Origin: Aspergillus flavus
Taxonomy: Eukaryota > Ascomycota > Eurotiomycetes > Eurotiales > Aspergillaceae
Assembly: GCF_009017415.1 (NCBI RefSeq)
Contig: NC_092407.1
Coordinates: 310,001 to 374,000 of the forward strand
Reading direction: 5' to 3'
DNA: 64,000 nt
Part shown: positions 37,166-47,300 of the stretch, in pieces
How positions within the stretch are numbered: position 1 is the stretch's first letter
How the letters are laid out: each line of letters starts with the position of its first letter
Position numbers and translations under genes: made by a program
The notes under the pieces: model-generated
Told to the model about the DNA's origin: nothing
The model's input: only the letters and a program-made list of their open reading frames with translations
Database searches by the model: none

Positions 37166-37465
37166 AAAAGTAGATTTTTTAAAAGATTTATTATTTTTCT
37201 ATATATATTTAATTTTAGTAGTAAATCTCTAATTGAATGGAAAAATGGTGACCATTTCAGAAAACTAGATGATTCTGATGATTCGGGCGCCATACACGGA
37301 AACTTTTGCTCTTCTAGAACTGTATTGTATTTATCAAGCGACTTCCAACACCCCCTGCATTAAATTCACCAGCCGCTTATTATCATTGAAGAATGCAGGG
37401 CTAACCTCCCTAGTTTCATTCTTCAGATTGTATCAAGATAGTCAGATCTAAAATAACCAAGTCTC
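37166..37465. other. Transposon/cluster spacer
   Basis: AT-rich sequence after the transposase relic, up to the stop of the acyl reductase gene. No gene. Confidence 0.4.
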
Positions 37466-38752
37466 CTAGACACACTCCCCGTATAAAGCAGAATCGGGGC
37501 CACGCGAAGTATTGAACAACAGCTTCTGAAACTTGTGCACAAGCATTCGAATCCGCACACGCATGAATTCCTCTGGGTCGTGCCAATCGAGTCGCAGACT
37601 TAAAGGCCCAGAGGTAATGGTTTGCCGGAGGCACTCTGAGCGAGCACAACTAAACTCCCACCCGCGGTTGAACCTGGCCAACATTTGGAAAAATGCCTCT
37701 GCGTGCTTCGGAGACAGAACGACACCACCTCGCTGACAGATGCTCATGGAAGTAGTCTGGGACATGTTGGAGGCGACCAGGGAGGCCACTTTCGAAAGGC
37801 TGTAAGGGACATAGAGCTGTGAAGTTGCATGAACAATATCAGTGGTGCCGGATGCTAGATGGAGGAGGGAAACATTGGCAACAATATCCACAGGTACTTC
37901 GTCTATGATACACTTCGGGTCAACTATGCTACAGAAATGTTCAATTCCATGATTGTCCGTCCGTAGAAGTGATTGAACATAGGAGTGAAGGGGAATTTTC
38001 AGGTCGAAGCCGTAGAATCTGTGCGGGTGCTGGAGGGCAGGACCAATGTTGGAGGGACGGATAATCAGGGTGGAATAATGTTGATTGTCTTTGCGATCTA
38101 GGAGCAGCTGCTCCAGGAGGTACTTGGCCAGGGCGTAGGGGGCAGGAAACTCGAGCATATTGTAGCGCGTCTGTCCAGTGGAGACGATCTCCTGTACCTC
38201 CTGCAGGAAATTGTCTCTCTCCTTCGTAACAGCCTTGTTGTCCAGGTGGTAGATCTTTTCCTGAACGGTACCCCCAGGGAGGAAGCTATTCACATAGGCA
38301 GTGGACACATGTAGAAGACGCTTCAGATGGGCAAAGCTAGACACAAAATCGACCAGAGAAAGGTGCACAAGGCAATTGTCCACCATGGACGCCTGTAGCT
38401 CCTGGCGCAACGACACATTGGCGGCACTGTTTATGACTACCGTCACTTGCTGCTGCAGCTGAGCTCGATCCACTGCTCGGAGCCCCAAAGAGGGTTTGCT
38501 GAGGTCCCCCACCACGAAGGTGACCTTACCACTATCCATTACCTCATTGATTTCGTCCGGCATACTGCGTTCCAGTTTTTCGAGCGCACTGTGGATTGAT
38601 CCGCGGCAGAGAACGAACATCCTCTTGGTAGGCAGCTGAATAGCGAGCTTGTAAAGCAGGCATCCTCCTAGGGTGCCAGTGCCCCCCGTCAGGAACACCA
38701 CTTGGTCTCTCCACCATTCACTAGCGCTGGCTGCATCCATATTCATAGCCAA
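37466..38752 (-). CDS. Fatty-acyl/thioester reductase-like SDR (male-sterility type)
   Basis: One intronless exon of 428 residues. VVFLTGGTGTLGGCLLYKL gives the extended-SDR cofactor motif GGTGTLG at residues 23-29. VVGDLSKPSLGL, VVINSAANVSL and LLHVSTAYVN follow, with the catalytic PYALAK pair at Tyr206/Lys210, then IIRPSNIGPAL. This is the NAD_binding_4/male-sterility pattern shared by fatty acyl-CoA reductases and the R domains that reductively release carrier-bound thioesters. No carrier or adenylation domain is fused. It is the leftmost gene of the PKS cluster, and its promoter holds a TATGACA motif shared with the other cluster genes. I infer that it releases or reduces the product of the TE-less PKS to an aldehyde or alcohol. 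An alternative is a general acyl-CoA reductase. Confidence 0.85.
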   Translation of the reverse strand: MAMNMDAASASEWWRDQVVFLTGGTGTLGGCLLYKLAIQLPTKRMFVLCRGSIHSALEKLERSMPDEINEVMDSGKVTFVVGDLSKPSLGLRAVDRAQLQQQVTVVINSAANVSLRQELQASMVDNCLVHLSLVDFVSSFAHLKRLLHVSTAYVNSFLPGGTVQEKIYHLDNKAVTKERDNFLQEVQEIVSTGQTRYNMLEFPAPYALAKYLLEQLLLDRKDNQHYSTLIIRPSNIGPALQHPHRFYGFDLKIPLHSYVQSLLRTDNHGIEHFCSIVDPKCIIDEVPVDIVANVSLLHLASGTTDIVHATSQLYVPYSLSKVASLVASNMSQTTSMSICQRGGVVLSPKHAEAFFQMLARFNRGWEFSCARSECLRQTITSGPLSLRLDWHDPEEFMRVRIRMLVHKFQKLLFNTSRGPDSALYGECV

Positions 38753-39223
38753 TAGGGAGAGTTAGAATTATTATTGATCCAGGGGAATCTGGTATACAAC
38801 AAGTCAAGTATTAAGAACAAATCTTGAGCTGATTTTCTCCTCGGCTGACTACATATGGACATGGCAATTGTGTACATGTCACTTATGACATATGATAGAC
38901 CACATGTACAGGGATGCCAACCATAGCTGAAGACGAAATTGACATCCAATATGCTGCTACTCAATAGTCATTCATGGCCCCTTGCGTCTTGCCCCCGATG
39001 AATGGATTGAAACATCATATAAAGACAAAAAATGCATCAATAGGTCCCCCTTGCATGACGAGTGGAATTTGGAACCACTGGTTAACTACGATCTGGTAAA
39101 CCGTGCAACTATGTGTTTGATTGATTGCTGCTACTAGTATATATTACTCTGTCGCGCTACTACTGGCCGCATCCACCCAGGGTCCAAGTAGCATTTTTCA
39201 TCACTCAGACTGTTCCAGCCATC
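38753..39223. other. Divergent promoter, reductase and HsbA-like gene
   Basis: 0.47 kb between the reductase (minus) and the HsbA-like gene (plus). It contains one TATGACA motif, listed separately. No gene. Confidence 0.5.
38884..38890 (+). promoter_or_regulatory. TATGACA motif, reductase promoter
   Basis: 132 bp upstream of the reductase ATG. The 9-mer CTTATGACA (38882-38890) also occurs in the PKS/P450 promoter. It is a putative site for a cluster regulator, inferred only from recurrence. Confidence 0.3.
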
Positions 39224-39816
39224 ATGCACGTCAAACAACTGATCCTTTCGCTCTTCCTAGTTGCGTCGTGCACCTCGGCACATCCGAACCAGGCGGCCAC
39301 TACCGAAAACCTGGCCTTGATTGCGGCCTATCAGCAAGCAGTGGAGTCAGCCACGCAGGCGCTCAATTCATACAACGGGGGCGTGAAGGGGTTGCCGGAA
39401 TTATCATACAGCATGTACTCAACGAGGGATATCTCGAAAAGGATTTCCCGCCACATGGAAGGCACCCAGCGTTACACCGACGGGGACAGCGCTGCGATCT
39501 GCAACCACACTGTCGCGACATCTGGAGCATTAGTCGATCTCCTGAATTTAGGAAAGACAAAGGTAAGTCTCTCTTTTACATATACTTGATCTAATGGTTT
39601 GTGGTATCTCTGACTGGCTGTTCACAGCTTCCTCTCATCCGCCAAGCCAGTTATGGTGCTGTGGCAGCCAAGATGGTGAGCCACTTTCACCAAGAGGACA
39701 TGTATCTTTTGGAGGGAATTCAGGCTAGGATGAACCCTAATGATGCGGCGACAGCGAGAGAGGCATTTGTGGGCATTCAAGATGCCTATACTGCGTTATT
39801 GAGGTCCTCAGCCTAA
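39224..39816 (+). CDS. HsbA-like secreted hydrophobic-surface-binding protein
   Basis: Two exons, 39224-39562 and 39628-39816, give 175 residues. The start MHVKQLILSLFLVASCTSA is a clear signal peptide, cleaved probably after Ala-19 or nearby. The rest is a small helical protein with the layout of the HsbA / cell-wall galactomannoprotein family (TENLALIAAYQQAVESATQA; QASYGAVAAKMVSHFHQEDM). In Aspergillus oryzae HsbA binds hydrophobic surfaces and recruits a cutinase-like lipolytic enzyme. It sits inside the PKS cluster between the reductase and the desaturase. A link to handling a lipid-like product is possible but unproven; it could also be a bystander. Confidence 0.72.
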
Positions 39817-40175
39817 ACATATCTCGACTATTACAACCAGCACACTGGGAAAAGTAGTTCTGGAAATTGATAATGACCGGTGCAGTTGACTGGGGAAGGG
39901 AAGGCAGTTATACAGTTATATTCAATTGTTTTTATCGGCGTGGATTGACAGTCTATTCAATGTATATTCCATGTGGTAGGGCGTTCGAATCTCTGTCACC
40001 GTTACTCGTGGCGCCTTTAACCCAGCCGCTAGCTGAATTTTGTGTATTCGTGCGGTAGCTCCTGCTAATCCTTTCGGGCATTACTGTTGCAATTCTATGG
40101 TCCACCCGGTATATCAAGTCATTGTTAAATCTTACTGTCATAGGGAGGAGGCTGGTTGTGACATTTATTATTGCC
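39817..40175. other. Convergent 3' flanks, HsbA-like gene and desaturase
   Basis: Short intergenic stretch with no supportable gene. Confidence 0.5.
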
Positions 40176-41484
40176 CTATCCGTGTACAGAGGCGATCTGC
40201 ATCGACCGAACCATTTCCTGCGCCTCTTCGGAGTGCCCAACGGAATCAAAGGCAACACTGGCGTCACCTCCAATGGCCTCTTGGAGAAACCACTGCCCAC
40301 CCGGGTGTCGGTGTATGAAATCAGTGACATCGCAGACGTACCCTGCAATTATGATCAGGCAGCGCCCTGTACGTGTCTGCCGCTCGTACTCGGTCAAATC
40401 CATTGTCGGGAAGGGGTGGTGGCCCACACTACTGGATGGGCGCCGTTTAAGAGCTCCTGCATTGCTATCCGCCGACTGTTGCCTCTGGACATCGAGAATG
40501 GCGCGTTCGATTTCTCTATCCGGACTCCTTGTAAGCCCCGACGCAAGCCCCAACCGCGCACAGGACCAGATTAGCCATTTGCTGGGGTCAAAGCTGTACC
40601 AGTGTACTCCATTGCGGTAGTCTGACGGAAATCGATGGTGGAAGTTATGGTAACCTTCACCGGAGGTTAGAAGAGCAACGAAGAGATTATCCCGCGCGCT
40701 ATTTGTAGTGGAGAATGACTGTCCACCGCGCCAGTGCGCCAGCGAGTTAACCAACATGGTCGTCTGTCCGTAAAGATATGCCCGGGTAAGACCTGCATAT
40801 ACAAACCCCCCCTGCCAGTCATTCCACCCGATCTGAGCCACGGCCGATGGGAGTAGTAGTCCTATCACTACAGCCAGAATCGGGTAATACTGACGCTGCC
40901 AGACAGCTACCTGGTCATTTACCACGTCCGAGATATCAACGGAACCCCACATCTCAGGGTTATATCCGATCAACCAGCCAACGTGCGAATAAAAGAGTCC
41001 TCGTCGGGCATTATAAGGGTCATTGTCCGTATCGAGGTAGCGGTGATGGGCGCGATGATGACGCGTCCACCAGATGATGGACCACTGAAACTGTCCAGCC
41101 CCGAGGGCAGCGAGGACGTAGCGGAGAGGCGGGGAGGCACGGTAGGATCGGTGACACCAAAGCCGGTGGTAACCTAGAGGATAATGAGGAGTTAGTTCGA
41201 CTAAATCAACGGGGTTGTATAGATGCAGTGTTCGCCCAAGGTCGATGTCGGCCGTAGGCGAAGAAAAACTCACCGGCAGTGATGGCTACGCTATAGATAA
41301 AATAACAAATAACACTCCATAGTGCAGTCTTCCAATTCAATGTCACCTGCTGGATCCCAAAGACAATCAGACTGGGTGACACTGCTACGAGGATGAAGTG
41401 GACGACATGAAAATGCCGCCAATAAAAGCGGAGCTCCCCCGTGAAGGTCCTACCGGCATCACCTGCTGGGGCTGATGTTTTCAT
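40176..41484 (-). CDS. OLE1-type fatty acid desaturase fused to cytochrome b5
   Basis: Two exons, 41274-41484 and 40176-41173, give 402 residues. The 100-base intron splits the first histidine box and rebuilds AGYHRLWCHRSY (His73/His78). The second box is RHHRAHHRY (about 109-115) and the third is GEGYHNFHHRFP (about 246-250). Hydrophobic segments lie before and between the boxes. A C-terminal cytochrome b5 domain has HPGG at about 360-363 and the second heme His in SVGHSEE (about 384). This is the architecture of the ER stearoyl-CoA delta-9 desaturase OLE1, but the protein is shorter than the usual 450-510 residues and lies in a PKS cluster. It most likely acts as a tailoring desaturase on the polyketide chain or its CoA ester. 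It could instead be a spare copy of the housekeeping enzyme. Confidence 0.88.
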
Positions 41485-41620
41485 GATGATGTGTACTAGA
41501 GAAGAACGACCACGATTGGCACAGTGAAATTATAGGCCAGTCTATCTCAGGATACACCTCGCTGACATGGGAAACCGCTGCCTGGCTGCGAAGGCTTTGA
41601 GTCCTCTTAAGCCCGCAGTA

Positions 41621-41627
41621 TATGACA
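41621..41627 (+). promoter_or_regulatory. TATGACA motif, desaturase promoter, site 1
   Basis: 137 bp upstream of the desaturase ATG. The extended 10-mer GTATATGACA (41618-41627) is repeated exactly in the PKS/P450 promoter. Confidence 0.3.
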
Positions 41628-41711
41628 CAGGGTTATGATTGCTAGGTGAAAATCCTGATCTAGGAGATATCATATTTGCTGGATCCAAAACACTTTGACC
41701 TACTATAATTC

Positions 41712-41718
41712 TATGACA
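41712..41718 (+). promoter_or_regulatory. TATGACA motif, desaturase promoter, site 2
   Basis: Second copy of the motif, 228 bp upstream of the desaturase ATG and in the same orientation. Confidence 0.28.
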
Positions 41719-41930
41719 CGTAAGCATGCAAGGAGTAACTTGGGCTGGTATGCACATGACATATCTCATGTACTATAGTATTTTAGTGCTTTTATATCAT
41801 TCTTCCAATATTGGAATCATACCACTGGGTAAACATGGTGCTATAACTCCCATTCTAGGAGGGTAATGTACCTTTCATGAAGACAGATTTACATGCCACT
41901 GTACAAAGCGAATACACCGATACGCATCAC

Positions 41931-43678
41931 TCACCAGCCATGCAGCTCGCGCAGGTGAACTACCACATCATCTCGGGGGATAGGGCTGAGAATTCCCATC
42001 ACTACAGGTTCCTTTTGCTCGTCTGCCAGCTGCATTTCAAACTTGCCCAGCATGATTGCCACCATAATGTTGACCTCGAGCCGCCCTAATTCTTGCCCAA
42101 TACAAGATCGCGGCCCTTGACCAAATGTGAGAAACGTATATCGATTATGGATCTGGTTCCCACCGGCCGAACTGTTGAAGGACCCGTCCCCGTTTAGCCA
42201 TCGAGCAGGGTTGAACTCGGCAGCATCTGGTCCCCACCACTCGGGGTTCTGGTTCGCTACCGGAGGTGACAGCAAAACCAGCGTTCCCTTCGGAACGTAG
42301 ACACCCGCTAGAGTGGTATCGCAGCACGCTTCTCGACCGGTCAATGAAATCGCAGGGTAGCACCGGAATACCTCATTGCAGAATGCCTGTAAGCTTGGTA
42401 GACCGTCGTCCAGCCGTTTGAGGAAAATATGGGACCACTCATCAAGCCTGGTCGTAGTAGGTGATGGAAGGCATTGGCGTACTTCATTCCGGACCTTGCC
42501 TTGGAGATCAGGGTCTCGACTTAAAACAAACAGCGCCCACTGCATCGTGAACGTGACAGTCGCAGACCCGGCAAGGAGGAAATCCACACTCTGCTGGACT
42601 CTTTCACCATCACCGAAGATGTCTCCCTCTAGTAAACAGGAGAGGAGAGTCGCACGTTTTCCAGACATCCGCCGACGAGTCTGGGTCTGTTTCTTCTCTT
42701 CGGTTATAATTCGACGAACAAAGCATTTCAGGTCAGCAAGCCCTGGAACCTGGGGCTGTACTATTGTTTGGATAGACTCAGGAAGGGCACAGCACATCAA
42801 AGCCTTGACGCAGGTCCCTAGCGAGATCCCAAAGAGGAACCGTTCCAGCACCTTTTTGACGGTGGTCTCGTGACGTATCGGATCGAAGTGAGTATCCAAT
42901 TGGGTCTTACAGACAATAGCAAGGCCCGCTCTGTTGAGAATATCCCATAGATAAACGCGTCCTTGCTCTTTGTTTTCTGCATCCATAGACTCGGCCATTC
43001 GCAAAGCCTGTTCCACAATGATGGGGCACTGCTCCCGGACATTGCACGGGGTATACGCCGCAGAGATCTGTTGACGATGGAGCTGCAACAACTTGGTGTC
43101 AGCGAACAACAACCCTCCAGGTTTATCGATTTATATGAATGCTACCCTGTGCTTGTTTCCATTGCTGGCCACAAGGCCCCTCGCGCCGACCGTAGAGAAG
43201 ATCTTCTCAGCTACGCGGGGCTTTACAAAGTCCTTGCTCCGACGGCAGAGTAAATCCCGAATCGCCCTCGGGCTCATGGCAAACAATACTTCAATATTGA
43301 GTGGCCCATATACCCGCACTATATCCTCTTTGTAAAACAAGACTGCCTCCCGTCTCAGATAAACGATTGGGTTTTCGTTTCGATCAAGATAATTGCCCCA
43401 GAGCCAATGCCGTCCCTGTAAATTGTTTTGTCTTAGCCCATCTGGGATACGCGCTCTGGAAAAGAGAAATGGATATTTACCACAGGTGTTGAGAGTGATC
43501 TAAAAGGTGTGAGAAATTGGGGATATAAATACAGGCGGTATGCAGCTAGGAAAGCCATATATAATCCCCCAGCGAGTCCGATAATGGCGAGGCTTCTCTC
43601 TGGAGATCTCCGGAGAAGCAAGAGAACCACCGACATCCCGATTACCACCACACGACAGGGCCAATTCATAGTGAACAT
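41931..43678 (-). CDS. Cytochrome P450 monooxygenase
   Basis: Three exons, 43481-43678, 43146-43415 and 41931-43082, give 539 residues. The N-terminus has two hydrophobic segments (VVVIGMSVVLLLL and LAIIGLAGGLYMAFLAAY), so the protein is probably an ER membrane protein. The I-helix reads LLAGSATVTFTMQW. The ExxR pair is in NEVFRCYP. The heme-binding loop is FLTFGQGPRSCIGQELG with Cys at about 483. The second intron uses a weaker GTAGCA donor, supported because the product reads NKHRLHRQQISAAY, the usual helix C region. It shares a promoter of about 0.7 kb with the divergent PKS. I infer that it hydroxylates or epoxidises the released polyketide. The two in-frame Met codons at the start (43678, 43669) cannot be told apart. 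Confidence 0.9.
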
Positions 43679-44099
43679 GATATTTGGAGCGGCCCATGTA
43701 ATCAGTAGGGTCAGTTAGGAAAGGGATAGAACAAAAATATTCCACGACAAGGAGAGTAGCCCTGATTCCAAGTTGCCAGATGAGCGAAATATCTGCCCTG
43801 TCACTCAATTGCTGCACACTCAAACCAACAGACTCCATGCCGTATAGCGTTTCTCTTCCTGGACCTAAATGACACTTACATGTGCCAAGAATCCGGACCC
43901 AGGTCGAATCTGATCTGTTCACTTTTCACTGTCTCCCCTTCGTCAGCTACAGGCGACCTGAAAAGGAAAGAAGATCAACATGATGCCTCCACAAGCTCCA
44001 CTATTCAGTAGCATTAGTGTAGGATCTTATTTATTTATTTATTTTTTTTGGGGGGGACGTTTTTGGCAGGGCGGATGCTGCAACCCGTACGCCAAAGCT

Positions 44100-44106
44100 T
44101 ATGACA
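44100..44106 (+). promoter_or_regulatory. TATGACA motif, PKS/P450 promoter, site 1
   Basis: 280 bp upstream of the PKS ATG and 422 bp upstream of the P450 ATG. The flanking CT makes CTTATGACA, as in the reductase promoter. Confidence 0.3.
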
Positions 44107-44154
44107 CCTCTAAAAGAATATTGGGAAATTTCTGACATCTCTGACTTTGACGTA

Positions 44155-44161
44155 TATGACA
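44155..44161 (+). promoter_or_regulatory. TATGACA motif, PKS/P450 promoter, site 2
   Basis: 225 bp upstream of the PKS ATG. Part of GTATATGACA, the same 10-mer as in the desaturase promoter. Confidence 0.3.
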
Positions 44162-44379
44162 GGCGTGTGAAGGAAGCTGTGTCACATTTCGGTTGATTTT
44201 GGGTGGCTCCCACACTCTTCCAACATAAGCATCGATATTTCTGCTACCGACAGAATGTCCTCGCCCATTAATGTTGACTTATTTCCTTCATCAGAATAAC
44301 ACTTCTTTTCGCTTTGTGTCCAACACTTCCTAATTTGGGGCAGATTCTGCAAGATACTACTGCTGGGGCTCTATTCGTC

Positions 44380-47300
44380 ATGGGAAGCTATATCGACCAG
44401 ACCGACGAGGGCTTGTCCCCTGTTGCTGTAGTTGGAATGGCAATGAGGCTGCCGGGGGATATTCGAACGACACAGGCATTCTGGGACCATATCATACAGA
44501 AGCGTAACGCTTCTGGTTCAGTGCCATCTACTCGATACTGTGCCGATAAGTTCTACCATCCTGACCGATCCCGAAGCACCAGGACCACCGAGGGATACTT
44601 TCTCAGTGAAGACCCAGCCTATTTCGATGCAGCGTTCTTCTCGATCACTGCCCATGATGCAGCCCGTATGGACCCTCAGCAGCGACTTCTGCTGGAAGTT
44701 ATCTGGGAGTGTCTGGAAAATGCAGGACAGACATCGTGGGAAGGAACAGATACTGGCTGTTTTGTTGGGACGTTCGGAGAGGACTGGTTGGATATAAGCC
44801 ATAAGGATCCTCAGTACATTGATAGATATCACGCTCTGGGAACAGGGGCATTCGCTTTGTCCAATCTTGTTTCCTACGTTAATGACTTCCGTGGGCCAAG
44901 GTAAGTGAAACGTTCTCCAGGTGTCGATGGCACGGGACTTACAGTTAATGGTGTCACTCACGTGCTGCAGTTTAACGATCCAGACCGCATGTTCCTCTTC
45001 ATTGGTAGCTGTCCACGAGGCATGTCAGTCCCTCATCACCAATTCTTGCAGTGCAGCCATAGTGGCAGGCTCCAATCTGATCCTGACTCCAACGATGACT
45101 GCAACCATGTCAAATAACATGGTACTCTCTCCCAGCGGGGTCTGCCGGACGTTCGACGCAGCTGCTGATGGCTATGGTCGTGGAGAGGCCATAAATGCTG
45201 TCTTCTTAAAGCGTCTTAGTGATGCGATTCGAGATAATGACCCGGTGCGGGCTATAATACGGTCCACCGCCTCCAATTGCGATGGGAGATCTTCCATCTT
45301 ATCTACTCCATCTCCGGAGTCCCAGATGGCTTTAATCCGGACAGCATATAGAAAGGCCAAGATTGATGACATAGCTGATACTGGTCTGTTCGAATGCCAC
45401 GGAACAGGCACAATCGCAGGTGACAAAGCTGAAGCAACCGCATTGGCCGGCGTGCTGGGAGGCAAGGGTGGGATACTGGGAGCGGTAGGCAATTCTCTCA
45501 TTCGACTCCAAATACTGAATCTGACGCGAAAGTAAGGTAAAACCGAACTTCGGACATTCCGAGGGTGCTTCAGGCATCACCAGTATGATCAAGGCAGTTC
45601 TGTCTTTGGAGCACAACATCATACCGCCGACTGCGCTTTTCGAGACACCCAGCCCATGCATATCTTTCGAACAAGACAAATTAGTGGTTCCTACCCAGGT
45701 TATGGAATGGCCTGAGCACCGACGTAAACGAGCTAGCGTGAATGGCTTCGGTATTGGCGGAGCGAATGCCCATGTGATTCTGGAGTCTTGCTCTGAATTC
45801 GGGATCCAGGGCGAGGCTGACACTGAAGAGACTCCAATCAATACTGCGGAATCCAGGGAGAAGCCATGGCTACTGGTGGTTTCGGCGAAGGACAAAGCGA
45901 GCTTAGGATCTCGGATATCCCAAGTTGCGGAGTATATGAATAAGCACCCGGGGAGCCTTCAGGATTTATCATACACCCTAGGGTCTCGGCGCAAGCATTT
46001 GCCTCACCGTGCATTCGCAATTGGGGACGGGCAAGTCACCGTAGGAGCTTCTGACTTCCGCAGGAGCGAGGCCAAATCACCTACAAATATTCATTTTGCT
46101 TTCACGGGACAGGGATCCCAATGGCCTGGTATGGGGAAAGCTTTAATGCAAAAATATCCAGGGGTAAGGAGCGACATTAAGCTGCTAGAGCATGCCCTGG
46201 CAGCTATTCCTAACCCTCCGTCCTGGTCTCTTGAGGGTAAGAAACCTTTTCATCCGTTATTTTAAGTAGCCTCTCATTGACACATGTCTATTCCACTGCA
46301 GAGAAGCTTTGCGAGCTCGATGGCTCTGAAACGAATAATCCTGAATTCAGCCAGCCCTTGTCCACTGCCATTCAGATATGCCTAGCCAACTTGCTGGCAA
46401 CCTGGGGTATTAAACCTGCCTCCGTAGTGGGCCACTCTAGTGGTGAGATCGCTGCCGCTTACTCGTCAGGGGCAATTACTGCCTCATCTGCAATTATCCT
46501 TGCCTACTACCGTGGAAAGCTAGCCAGTTGCCACAAAGGCACGGGAGATATGGCCAGTGTTGGCCTAAGCCAACGAGATATATTGCCTTACCTTGAGGAT
46601 GGCGTGGTTGTTGGTTGTGAAAACAGCCGACAGAGTGTGACTATCTCTGGCGACAAGGGGAAGGTGAATCATATCGTGAACCGGATCCGGGATGACTTTC
46701 CTGATGCCTTCTGTCGAAAGCTCCATGTCGATATTGCTTATCATTCACCTTATATGGCAGCATTGGGGCCACAGTATGAATCCATGATCTCGGGGCATAT
46801 CGAGCTCAGTAAAGCCAGACCAATGGTACCAATGTTTTCTAGCGTAGTGCCTGGGAAGATAACTGATCCTTGCACATTAGACGCCGGTTACTGGCGTCGG
46901 AACCTTGAGTCATGCGTTCGTTTCCACGAGGCAGTCAAAATGCTCGTTGACGAATGGGGTGGCCACAATATTGTTGTGGAGATTGGGCCACATCATGGAC
47001 TCTCAGGGCCGCTGAGGCAGATATTCCAGGAGTATAAGCCTAGGTGCGGCCTGGTCTATATTCCAACACTCACTCGCAATGATCCGGACTGTGAGACACA
47101 GCTTCTGTCCGTCGCTGGACGTGTCCATAGTGAAGGGGCCCCTATAGACTTTCTTTCTATCCATGGGCCAGGACGTGTGGTGACAGATCTCCCACCCTAT
47201 CCATGGCAACATGAAACTCGGCATTGGAATGAGAACCGTCTTGCGCGAGACTGGAGACTCCATGGAGAATCCTACCATGAACTGCTAGGGTTCCGTTGTA

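Larger units (their letters stand above)
41485..41930. other. Desaturase promoter and P450 3' flank
   Basis: 0.45 kb. Contains two TATGACA motifs. No gene. Confidence 0.5.
43679..44379. promoter_or_regulatory. Bidirectional promoter of P450 and PKS
   Basis: 0.7 kb between two divergent biosynthetic genes. It contains two TATGACA motifs, a TTTATTTATTTA tract and a T8G8-like tract (44029-44057). Two genes facing away from a shared promoter suggests joint control. Confidence 0.5.

Noticed and set aside
40122..40620. Two 150-codon plus-strand frames
   Set aside because: They are antisense to the cytochrome b5 part of the desaturase and have no domain.
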